NCBI RefSeq assembly: GCF_048066115.1
Contig: NZ_JBLTYX010000004.1
Location: 1-64,000, forward strand
Reading direction: 5' to 3'
DNA from: Niveispirillum sp048066115
GTDB taxonomy: Bacteria > Pseudomonadota > Alphaproteobacteria > Azospirillales > Azospirillaceae
DNA length: 64,000 bases
Shown: positions 42,643-51,260 of the stretch, one piece after another
How positions within the stretch are numbered: the first letter of the stretch is position 1
Layout of the letters: each line of letters opens with the position of its first letter
Made by a program: the position numbers and the translations under genes
The notes under the pieces: generated by a model
Databases searched by the model: none
What the model was told of the DNA's origin: nothing
What the model saw: only the letters and a program-made list of their open reading frames with translations

Positions 42643-42674
42643 CAGTAATCTTGAAACTTGAAATTACAGTCAAG
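42643..42674 (+). promoter_or_regulatory. Upstream block shared by both HTH-RTX modules, copy 2
   Basis: CAGTAATCTTGAAAC ... GTCAAG, 25 of 32 positions as in copy 1. It lies about 90 bp before the second HTH gene and about 80 bp from the divergent DGVFTI protein start, so it could serve both. Confidence 0.6.
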
Positions 42675-42763
42675 AATTTTTGAAACTATGATCCACGAAA
42701 TTCATTCTTGCGCATGTCCGCCCCCTGTGCCAGCCTTGGCCGCGGTTTGAAGTGGAGGCAGTG

Positions 42764-43108
42764 ATGAGCACGGAACCGGAGCAGCGGGGCAAAACCCGTG
42801 GCGCGGACAATCCGAAAAGCAAGCTGACCAAGGAGATGCGCAAGCAGGCGGGCAAATGGCTGTCCGCGCGGCGCGAGGCGGCGGGCGTCACCCAGGCGCA
42901 GTTGGCCGAACAAGTCGGCTATCGCTACTACACCTTCGTCAGCCAGGTTGAAGGCGGCCATGGCCGCGTGCCCTCGGAACATTTCGAACAATGGGCCGAT
43001 TGCGTTGGCGTGGAACGGCGCGACTTCACCAAGCAGCTGCTGCGCTTCTATGAGCCCGACATCTATCGCCTGCTGTTTCCGGGTGACGTTGCCGCCATGC
43101 CTGCCTGA
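42764..43108 (+). CDS. XRE-type HTH protein of HTH-RTX module 2
   Basis: A 114-residue paralogue of the HTH protein of module 1. The HTH (WLSARREAAGVTQAQLAEQVG, YRYYTFVSQVEGGHGRVPSEHFEQWADCVGV) and the C-terminal RFYEPDIYRLLF are conserved; the first 25 residues and the last eight differ. GGAGG precedes the ATG by five bases. It is followed 35 bp later by the RTX gene of the module. Confidence 0.87.
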   Translation: MSTEPEQRGKTRGADNPKSKLTKEMRKQAGKWLSARREAAGVTQAQLAEQVGYRYYTFVSQVEGGHGRVPSEHFEQWADCVGVERRDFTKQLLRFYEPDIYRLLFPGDVAAMPA

Positions 43109-43143
43109 TCAACCGGACCGACGCGTTTTTGGGGAGGACGCAT

Positions 43144-44448
43144 TTGGGCGACGTGCTGAATTTCATCCGGGCCGTGCGGCAGACCGGGCAATGGACCAAC
43201 CAGGAAAAGGCCGAGCTGTTCCGTCTGACCGACGCGCTGTCGGACGACAATGTGGAGATCGAGACGGCGTCCGGCATCAGCGACGCGGGCGATCCCTGGT
43301 TCGTGATCTATCATGCCGTGACCGGCGACGTGCTGGTGCATGTGGCCCGCATCGCCGGCAAGTTCGTCGTGCATGAAATGTCGCGCGACCTGCTGGTGGA
43401 AGGCGACGACCTGCGCCGCCTGCTGGGCCGCGCATCGGGTCGGGGCGAGGAATTGTTCGCCCAGGCGCAGAATGTCGTGGTGCTGGCGGCCCTGGCCATG
43501 GTGGTGGATTTCTACCTGTCCACGGAGCCGGCCGAAGCCGCCGAGGCGCCGACCGTTGCATCCGTCGATGATGACATGGCCCTGGCCGCCATCCTGCCGC
43601 TTGCCGGGATGCTGGCCGATGCGGAAGCGATCAAGTCCAATGCCCATGCCGTAATGGCGGATAGCGATGGTGACCGGCCGCATGGTGCCCTGCTGCTGAC
43701 CGGGGCGTTGGACCTGAAAGCCATGGAGGGAGACGAAAGCCCCCTGCCCGACCCGGTGGCGATGGCCGTGAGGCCGATCACCCCGCCTGCCCATCACGAG
43801 GCCGTAACCGCCATCGAAGCCACCGCCCTCCCCGACGCGCCCGGCATGACCCTGGTCGGCGGGACCGGCAATGACACGCTGATCGGTGGCGACGGACACG
43901 ACCTGCTGATCGGCGGTGAGGGCGACGACCTGCTGGAAGGCGGGGCCGGCAACGACACGCTGATCGGTGGTGCGGGTCATGACACGCTGGTGGGTGGTGC
44001 CGGCGACGATGTGCTGGTCCTGGATGCCGACGACATCGCCTTCGGCGGTGCTGGTGCCGACACTTTCGTCATCACCGACAGCGTGGTCAGCCAGTGGGTG
44101 ACCGTATCGCAGAGCGGCGGCACCATCAACCTGCTGGACCAGTTGAAGGATTTCACCTTGGCAGAGGGCGATCGCCTGACCTTCGGCACCCTGGACTGGG
44201 ATGTCACCATCCTGACCGGGGGCGAGGGTTTCGAACTGCCGCAGGATGATGGTCGCGTCGGTGGCCTGAATGTCGAGATCGAGATCGACATAGATGGTGA
44301 TGGGCAGATCGACACGGTGCTGAGCGCCAGCAATGGCGGCAGCCTGACCCTGCGCGCAGACACGCTGACCACCACGGGTGCGATCAGCCTTTTCGGCCTG
44401 CAAACCACCGGCGTTACCACGCCACAGGATACCGGCTTCTGGGGTTAA
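43144..44448 (+). CDS. RTX calcium-binding repeat protein, module 2
   Basis: A 434-residue paralogue of the RTX protein of module 1. The TTG start has GGGGAGG six bases upstream and aligns with the TTG of the paralogue. It keeps the N-terminal domain (GDVLNFIRAV, NQEKAELFRL, GDPWFVIYHAVTGDVLVHVARIAGKFVVHEMS), the hydrophobic stretch (NVVVLAALAMVVDFYL), six RTX nonapeptides (about 43857-44020) and FGGAGADTFVITDS. The middle section between them is not conserved. The end is D-T-G-F-W-G. A strong terminator follows. Confidence 0.8.
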   Translation: MGDVLNFIRAVRQTGQWTNQEKAELFRLTDALSDDNVEIETASGISDAGDPWFVIYHAVTGDVLVHVARIAGKFVVHEMSRDLLVEGDDLRRLLGRASGRGEELFAQAQNVVVLAALAMVVDFYLSTEPAEAAEAPTVASVDDDMALAAILPLAGMLADAEAIKSNAHAVMADSDGDRPHGALLLTGALDLKAMEGDESPLPDPVAMAVRPITPPAHHEAVTAIEATALPDAPGMTLVGGTGNDTLIGGDGHDLLIGGEGDDLLEGGAGNDTLIGGAGHDTLVGGAGDDVLVLDADDIAFGGAGADTFVITDSVVSQWVTVSQSGGTINLLDQLKDFTLAEGDRLTFGTLDWDVTILTGGEGFELPQDDGRVGGLNVEIEIDIDGDGQIDTVLSASNGGSLTLRADTLTTTGAISLFGLQTTGVTTPQDTGFWG

Positions 44449-44475
44449 CAGCCCCACCCCTTTAGCCGGGAAAGC

Positions 44476-44509
44476 AAAGGCCCCGCCGCTGACGAGCGAC
44501 GGGGCCTTT
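44476..44509 (+). terminator. Terminator of HTH-RTX module 2
   Basis: AAAGGCCCCG pairs with CGGGGCCTTT, with an inner CGCT-GACG-AGCG hairpin, followed by TTTGTGTATTTTGTG. Confidence 0.85.
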
Positions 44510-44516
44510 GTGTATT

Positions 44517-44627
44517 TTGTGTTCCCTCAGGCGCCGGGCGCCCGCATCCGCGGGCTTGGCTTACGCGACCACGTGGTCGCGGGCCGGCCGTCGCCGACCT
44601 CCAACGGTCATGGGAAATGACCGTTGG
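44517..44627 (+). repeat. Structured intergenic repeat, copy F
   Basis: The cleanest copy: TTGTGTTCCCTCAGGCG border, CCCGC-ATC-CGCGGG stem, TTGGCTTACGC core, GCGACCACGTGGTCGC stem, a GGCCGGC.. hairpin with one mismatch, and an 11-bp end hairpin (44601-44627). It follows the module 2 terminator. Confidence 0.85.
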
Positions 44628-44644
44628 TTGAGCACCTGAAACCT

Positions 44645-46125
<1,481 letters not shown>

Positions 46126-46126
<1 letters not shown>

Positions 46127-46428
46127 TATTCGACGACCTTGGGCACGGAGAAGAAATGTTCGGCGGCATCAGTGGCGTTGGACACGACCTTGTCCGGATA
46201 GCCACCATCGGTCACGGCATCGGGCCGGCGGCGCAGCGTCTGTGCTGCGACCGACGTCATCGGCTCCACCCCGTCGGTATCGACCTCGCCCAATTGCTCG
46301 ACCCAGTCGAGCAGCTTGTTCAGTTCACCCGCGAGATGCTCCTGCTCTTCGGCGGGGACCTTGATGCGGGCAAGATGGGCGATCTTCGCCACGGTCTTGG
46401 CGTCCAGGGTGGCCTTGTCCTGCGACAT
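46126..46428 (-). CDS. gatC: Asp-tRNA(Asn)/Glu-tRNA(Gln) amidotransferase subunit C
   Basis: A 100-residue subunit that stabilises GatA-GatB. Family landmarks: VAKIAHLARIKVPAEEQ near the start, LNKLLDWVEQLGEVDTDGVEPM in the middle, and the C-terminal AAEHFFSVPKVVE. The start at 46428 gives the normal length. It is divergent from ruvX. Confidence 0.96.
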
Positions 46429-46525
46429 GGTGCTAAATCTCATCCTTGCTGCGGGCAATCGCCCCGGCCGTCCGCCGATATGGAAGACGCGGGCGCGAAA
46501 GCGGTCAGGAAGCTAGCATCCCATC

Positions 46526-47032
46526 ATGTCCATCCGCAACCTTGTGGAACTGAAGGCGGTCATGCCGCGCCACGCCCGGCTGATCGGGCTCGATATCGGT
46601 GAAAAGACCATCGGTATGGCGGTCTGCGACCCCGGTTTCACCGTGGCCTCGCCCATCGGCACCATCAAGCGCACCAAATTCACCCAGGATGCGCAGGAAC
46701 TGGCCCGCGCCATGAAGGACCGCGACGTGCGCGGCCTGGTCATCGGCCTGCCGGTCAACATGGACGGGACGGAGGGGCCGCGCTGTGAGTCGGTGCGCGA
46801 GTTCGCCCGCAACCTGCTGCTGCGCCCGCAATTCTTCGCCAATGTCGAACCGGAGATCGCCTTCTGGGACGAGCGGCTGTCCACGTCCGCCGTCGACCGC
46901 ATGATGATCGAATGGGACATGACCCGGAAGCGGCGGGACGAGGTGGTGGACAAGATGGCCGCCGCCTACATCCTGCAAGGGGCACTGGATTTCTTGAAGA
47001 AGGCCGAGGAGCAGGACGAGCCCGATCAGTAA
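46526..47032 (+). CDS. ruvX: YqgF/RuvX family putative pre-16S rRNA nuclease
   Basis: A 168-residue RNase H-fold protein (YqgF, RuvX) implicated in 16S rRNA 5'-end maturation and listed as a Holliday-junction resolvase. The active-site Asp is in LIGLDIGEKTIGMAVCD, the Glu region in VIGLPVNMDGTEG, and the last Asp in KRRDEVVDKMAA. An alternative start at M13 is possible. The 3' end overlaps the convergent yoeB by seven bases. Confidence 0.92.
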   Translation: MSIRNLVELKAVMPRHARLIGLDIGEKTIGMAVCDPGFTVASPIGTIKRTKFTQDAQELARAMKDRDVRGLVIGLPVNMDGTEGPRCESVREFARNLLLRPQFFANVEPEIAFWDERLSTSAVDRMMIEWDMTRKRRDEVVDKMAAAYILQGALDFLKKAEEQDEPDQ

Positions 47033-47292
47033 TGCCGGCGGCAGGAGGCGATCTCCACCCTCTGATCAGCGCCGGTACCGGCAACCCGGTATACCAATCG
47101 GTGTTCCTGCGCGATCCGGCGTGACCAGAAGCCGCTGAGCATGCCTTTCAAGGGTTCCGGCTTGCCGATGCCGCTGAAGGGTGTACGGCGGACACTTTGC
47201 AGCAGTTCATTGATACGTCCGGCGACGTCTGGAGCCTGCGCCTGCCATGCTAGGTAATCCTCCCACGCGTCGCCGGAAAAGATGACCTTCAT
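47026..47292 (-). CDS. yoeB: YoeB-type ribosome-dependent mRNA endoribonuclease toxin
   Basis: An 88-residue RelE-superfamily toxin. FSGDAWEDYLAWQ, INELLQSVRRTPFSGIGKPEPLKG, WSRRIAQEHRLVYRV and the final CRRHY with its terminal His-Tyr match YoeB, where Glu46, Arg65 and His83 form the active site in E. coli. It overlaps the yefM stop by four bases. Confidence 0.95.
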   Translation of the reverse strand: MKVIFSGDAWEDYLAWQAQAPDVAGRINELLQSVRRTPFSGIGKPEPLKGMLSGFWSRRIAQEHRLVYRVAGTGADQRVEIASCRRHY

Positions 47293-47540
47293 TCAGGATC
47301 GGTCCATTCGACCGTCCGGCCGGCATCCAGCTGTTCGATCGACCGCCGAAGATGCTCGGCATTCTTGGGCGAGTTGAGCAGGTGAACAGTTTCCTGCCAG
47401 CCCTCGAACTCGCTCATGGACATCAGCACCACATCCTCCGCCCCCTGACGCGTGACCACGACGGGCGTCCGATCCTGGGTCACCTTGTCCATCAGGCCAG
47501 CCAAGTTCTGGCGCGCAGTGCTGTAATTCACCACATCCAT
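47289..47540 (-). CDS. yefM: YefM-type antitoxin
   Basis: An 83-residue Phd/YefM antitoxin (VVNYSTARQNLAGLMDKVTQDRTPVVVTRQ, then VLMSMSEFEGWQETVHLLNSPKNAEHLRRSI). The middle LLNSPKNAEHL is typical of YoeB partners. GGAGG lies five bases before the ATG. It sits next to two TGTACA-like operator hexamers. Confidence 0.95.
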   Translation of the reverse strand: MDVVNYSTARQNLAGLMDKVTQDRTPVVVTRQGAEDVVLMSMSEFEGWQETVHLLNSPKNAEHLRRSIEQLDAGRTVEWTDPE

Positions 47541-47571
47541 GGGGACCTCCGCTCACCTCACCATCAACATT

Positions 47572-47589
47572 TGTACCATAATTTGTACA
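47572..47589 (-). promoter_or_regulatory. Candidate YefM operator
   Basis: TGTACC (47572-47577) and TGTACA (47584-47589) start 12 bp apart about 30-50 bp upstream of yefM. TGTACA hexamers are the core of the E. coli yefM-yoeB operator, as I recall the family literature. Confidence 0.6.
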
Positions 47590-47627
47590 TCCCATGAAGC
47601 CGTCGTGATGGCGCAAAGCAAAAGGGC

Positions 47628-47655
47628 CGGAGCTTTCGCCCCGGCCCTTCGCAAC
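47628..47655 (-). terminator. Terminator of lpd
   Basis: AAGGGCCGG and CCGGCCCTT arms with a GAAAG-containing loop, followed on the minus strand by TTTTGCTTT. Confidence 0.85.
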
Positions 47656-47674
47656 GCTAAACCGCAAACCGCGA

Positions 47675-49084
47675 TCACATATGGATGGCGCGGCCATCCA
47701 CGGCCAGGGCCGCTTCCTTGATGGCCTCGGTCAGAGTCGGGTGGGCGTGGCTAGTGCGGGCGATATCCTCGGCCGAGGCGCCGAACTCGATCGCCAAGCC
47801 CAGTTCCTCGATCATCTCGCCGGCGCAGGCGCCGATGATATGGGCACCCAGGATGCGGTCTGTCTTGGCATCGGCCAGGATCTTCACGAAACCGTCGGTG
47901 GCGTTCATCGAACGGGCGCGACCATTGGCGGTGAAGGGGAACTTGCCGGCCTTGTAGGCGACACCCTCGGCCTTCAGCTGCTCCTCGGTCTTGCCGACCG
48001 AGGCCACTTCCGGCCACGTATAAACGACGCCGGGGATGGCATCGTAGTTCACATGGCCCGTCTGGCCGGCCAGGATCTCGGCGAAGACCACGCCCTCTTC
48101 CTCGGCCTTATGGGCCAGCATGGCACCGGCCACCACGTCGCCGATGGCGTAGATGCCGGGGACGTTGGTCTGGAAATGATGGTCGATCTTCACGCGGCGG
48201 CGCTCATCCAGTGCCACGCCGACGGCTTCCAGGCCCAGGCCGGTGGTGAAGGGACGGCGGCCGATGGCGACCAGGACGATATCGGCCTCGATGGTTTCGG
48301 CATTGCCGCCGGCCGCCGCTTCCAGCGTCAGCTTGACCGTACCGCCCTCGTTCACGGCGGACGTGACCTTGGTGGAGGTCTTGAAGCCCATACCCTGCTT
48401 GCCCAGGATACGCTGCATCTGCTTGGACACTTCGCCATCCATCGTCGGCAGGATGCGGTCGAAGAATTCGACCACGGTGACCTGTGACCCCAGGCGCTGC
48501 CACACCGAACCCAGTTCCAGGCCGATGACGCCGCCGCCGATGACGACCAGGCGACCCGGCACCTTGTCCAGGGCGATGGCGCCGTCGGAGGACACGATGG
48601 TCTTCTCATCGATGGTCACGCCAGGCAGGGGGGCGACGTCGGAACCGGTGGCGATCAGGATGTTCTTGGTGGCGACATCTTCCGTCGAACCGTCGTCCTT
48701 GGTGACGGTCACGGTGCCGGCGGCCTTGATCGAGCCCAGACCGGTGAGACGGGTGATCTTGTTCTTCTTGAACAGGAAATCCACGCCGGTGACGTTGGAC
48801 TTCACCACCTCGTCCTTGTGCTTCATCACACCGGGCAGGTCCAGTTCCACGCCCGACACCTTCACGCCGAAGGCGCCCAGATGGTGCTTGGCCTCGCTGT
48901 ACTTCTCCGACGCGACCAGCAGCGCCTTGGACGGGATGCAGCCGACATTCAGGCAGGTGCCGCCCAGCGTCTTGCGCTTTTCCACGACGGCCACGCGCAT
49001 GCCCAGCTGGGCGGCGCGAATGGCGGCGACGTAACCGCCGGGACCGGCACCGATGACGACGAGGTCGAACTGCGTATCAGCCAT
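47675..49084 (-). CDS. lpd: Dihydrolipoyl dehydrogenase
   Basis: FAD enzyme that reoxidises dihydrolipoamide in 2-oxo-acid dehydrogenase complexes. The 469-residue protein has the FAD motif VVIGAGPGGYVAA, the redox disulfide in GGTCLNVGCIPSK, an NAD-binding GGGVIGLELGSVW, and the C-terminal interface with the catalytic His in TSHAHPTLTEA. The start at 49084 was chosen; an ATG four codons upstream is also possible. It stands alone, so which complex it serves cannot be told; a sucA/sucB partner is often elsewhere. Confidence 0.95.
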   Translation of the reverse strand: MADTQFDLVVIGAGPGGYVAAIRAAQLGMRVAVVEKRKTLGGTCLNVGCIPSKALLVASEKYSEAKHHLGAFGVKVSGVELDLPGVMKHKDEVVKSNVTGVDFLFKKNKITRLTGLGSIKAAGTVTVTKDDGSTEDVATKNILIATGSDVAPLPGVTIDEKTIVSSDGAIALDKVPGRLVVIGGGVIGLELGSVWQRLGSQVTVVEFFDRILPTMDGEVSKQMQRILGKQGMGFKTSTKVTSAVNEGGTVKLTLEAAAGGNAETIEADIVLVAIGRRPFTTGLGLEAVGVALDERRRVKIDHHFQTNVPGIYAIGDVVAGAMLAHKAEEEGVVFAEILAGQTGHVNYDAIPGVVYTWPEVASVGKTEEQLKAEGVAYKAGKFPFTANGRARSMNATDGFVKILADAKTDRILGAHIIGACAGEMIEELGLAIEFGASAEDIARTSHAHPTLTEAIKEAALAVDGRAIHM

Positions 49085-49480
49085 GGGAATGACCATCCGT
49101 TATTGTGCGACCCCGATCGCCGAGGCCCTGGGTTCTTGTCGCGGGATTTATGGCAATCCCCGGCGCGCATGTCCATCGCGCGCCCCTGGGGACAGATGCC
49201 GCCCCCGCACATGGCTGCCACAGAGGGCACGTACACCTGTACAGGCTGGCGACCGCCAGCCCGCCGCACGTGCGGCGTAAGCCAAGGGCGCGGATGCGCC
49301 CGCCCGGTGCCTGAGGGAACAAGCACAAACCGGAGTAACACGTTTTAGTAAAAGAACCGGGTAAAATTACAGGCGTTTTAGGAAATTATCGACCAAAGGC
49401 GATCTACCTTCGGACAGGAAAGGATGAGATGCTTGTGCCTTATAAGCACAAAGCCGGTTCCACCCAAAAAAGGAACGACA
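49085..49480. other. 396-bp divergent gap between lpd and the soluble MCP gene
   Basis: It holds repeat copy G (49231-49328) and an AT-rich stretch just before the MCP gene. I see no convincing gene or promoter. Confidence 0.5.
49231..49328 (-). repeat. Structured intergenic repeat, copy G
   Basis: Reverse orientation: GGGCGC-ATCC-GCGCCC stem, TTGGCTTACGC core, CCGCACGTGCGG stem, GGCTGGC-GGTC-GCCAGCC hairpin, and a short GTACACCTGTAC end. Left border reads TTTGTGCTTGTTCCCTCAGG. It lies between divergent genes. Confidence 0.8.
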
Positions 49481-50926
49481 ATGGCGCAGGAGTTGGGAGG
49501 AAACATGGACCACGCCACGCCTTGGCGGGATACCGCCACGTCTGCACATAGAACGCAAAATGCCATCGCCGAACTGGCACAGGAGGTGGGAACGCTGGGC
49601 GTCGCCATCGCCGATGTCGCCGGCCATGTCGGCGATGTTTCCACCCGCATCGCCCGCCAGGCCGCCATTTTCGAGGAGCTGCGCCATCAGGCGCATGAGA
49701 TGGCCGGCGGCAATACCCGCGTCACCGAAGCCGCGTCGGCCGCCCGTGACGCCACCATCCGCGCCCGGCGCGAGGTGGCGCAAAGCCGGAGCCAAGTGGA
49801 TCATGCCCTGGCCGATATCCGCGCCCTGGCGGAGGATGTGAACGGCATCGAGCGGCAGCTTTCCGGCCTGACCGAGGCGCTGACCCGCGTCGGCCGGGTG
49901 GCGGCGGAGATCAACACCATCGCTAAGCAGACCAACCTGCTGGCGCTGAACGCGACGATCGAGGCGGCACGGGCCGGCGATGCCGGGCGCGGCTTCGCCG
50001 TGGTGGCGACGGAGGTCAAGGCCCTGGCCAACAAGACGGCGGAGGCGACGCAGGAGATCGACGCCACCATGCGCGACCTGGGCCAGCAGGTGAAGGACCT
50101 GTCGGCCAAGGGTGCCGCCGGTGCCGCCAAGGCCACCGCCGTGCGCAACGACACCACCCGCATCGGCGATGTGATGAACACGCTGGACAAGGCCATGGCG
50201 GAGGTCGATAGCCAGCAGGACCAGATCGACCGCGCCGCCCGCGCCATCGCCAGTTCCATCGACGCCGTCGATGGCCGCATCGACGGGCTGGCCGGCGACG
50301 TGAAGGACAGCGCTGCCAGCCTGTCCGTGGCCGGTGACCGGTTGAACAAGCTGCTGGCCACGTCGGAAAGGCTGATCGGGCATTCGGCCGAACTGGATGT
50401 GGAAACGGTGGACACGCCCTATATCCGCACGGTGCGCGAGATCGCCGCCCGCGTGGCCGCCGGGTTCGAGCGTGCGGTGGCGGAAGGCGTGGTCAGTGTC
50501 GCCGACCTGTTCGATGACAGCTATCAGCCCATTCCCGGCACCGATCCGGTCCAGCACCGCACCCGTTTTCTCGACCTGACCGACCGGCTGCTGCCCGACA
50601 TCCAGGAACCGGCGCTGTCATTGTCGGACAAGGTGGTGTTCTGCGCCGCCGTGGACCGCAACGGCTATCTGCCCACGCATAACCGCAAATTCAGCCAGCC
50701 GCAGCGGCCGGGCGACGTGGCCTGGAACACCGCCAACTGCCGCAACCGCCGCATCTTCGACGACCGGGTGGGGCTGGCCGCCGGGCGCAACACGAAAACC
50801 TTCCTGCTGCAAGCCTATCGCCGTGACATGGGCAACGGCAGTTTCGCCCTGATGAAGGATTGTTCGGCCCCCATCATCGTGGCGGGCAAGCATTGGGGGT
50901 CGGTGCGGTTGGCGTATCGGGTGTGA
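49481..50926 (+). CDS. Soluble methyl-accepting chemotaxis protein with C-terminal sensor domain
   Basis: A 481-residue protein without membrane segments. Residues about 30-300 are a long helical MCP signalling part with the tip AEINTIAKQTNLLALNATIEAARAGDAGRGFAVV. The C-terminal about 150 residues (DKVVFCAAVDRNGYLPTHNRKFSQPQ, NCRNRRIFDDRVGLAAGRNTKTFLLQAYRRDMG, HWGSVRLAYRV) form a PAS/Cache-like sensor that recurs in soluble receptors. The ATG at 49481 has AAGGAA upstream. Reverse domain order, like the gene at 38174. Confidence 0.88.
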   Translation: MAQELGGNMDHATPWRDTATSAHRTQNAIAELAQEVGTLGVAIADVAGHVGDVSTRIARQAAIFEELRHQAHEMAGGNTRVTEAASAARDATIRARREVAQSRSQVDHALADIRALAEDVNGIERQLSGLTEALTRVGRVAAEINTIAKQTNLLALNATIEAARAGDAGRGFAVVATEVKALANKTAEATQEIDATMRDLGQQVKDLSAKGAAGAAKATAVRNDTTRIGDVMNTLDKAMAEVDSQQDQIDRAARAIASSIDAVDGRIDGLAGDVKDSAASLSVAGDRLNKLLATSERLIGHSAELDVETVDTPYIRTVREIAARVAAGFERAVAEGVVSVADLFDDSYQPIPGTDPVQHRTRFLDLTDRLLPDIQEPALSLSDKVVFCAAVDRNGYLPTHNRKFSQPQRPGDVAWNTANCRNRRIFDDRVGLAAGRNTKTFLLQAYRRDMGNGSFALMKDCSAPIIVAGKHWGSVRLAYRV

Positions 50927-50934
50927 CAAAGGGA

Positions 50935-51249
50935 ATGAACATTTCCGGGAGTCCTCATCTGTCACTTTCTGAAGTGATGGCATGGTGCCATGGCAAGGCG
51001 GATTCTCTGGGGAGGGTTGGTTTCGTTTGCGAGGTGAAGGAAAATCTCGAATGCGACAACCGTTCCGTAACGATGACGGTGGATGGAAAGAATATTATCG
51101 CCGAGTTGGTCATATGGAGCGGCGGTAGAATCTATAGCGAAGCGCTGAGCCCTCACACCGGGGCACGCCAATATCTGAAAGATACTGATGTCGAAGATAT
51201 GAACTCTCTTGAAGCCGAAGCGGCGGATTTCTTTCGTCTCTTCCTTTAA
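50935..51249 (+). CDS. Small acidic protein, possibly an immunity-type protein
   Basis: A 104-residue protein, AT-richer than its neighbours. The pattern (W.HGKADSLGRVGFVCEVKE, a VDGKNIIAELVIWSGGRIYSEAL core, and a helical acidic end EAEAADFFRLFL) reminds me of the TriTu-type immunity proteins, but this is memory, not a search. It follows the MCP gene by eight bases. No toxin gene is nearby. GGGA sits directly before the ATG. Confidence 0.55.
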   Translation: MNISGSPHLSLSEVMAWCHGKADSLGRVGFVCEVKENLECDNRSVTMTVDGKNIIAELVIWSGGRIYSEALSPHTGARQYLKDTDVEDMNSLEAEAADFFRLFL

Positions 51250-51260
51250 CTACATAACCC

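Noticed and set aside
41069..44020. RTX coding repeats considered as a CRISPR or tandem DNA array
   Set aside because: The repeats are 27-bp in-frame nonapeptides with variable third positions, no spacers.
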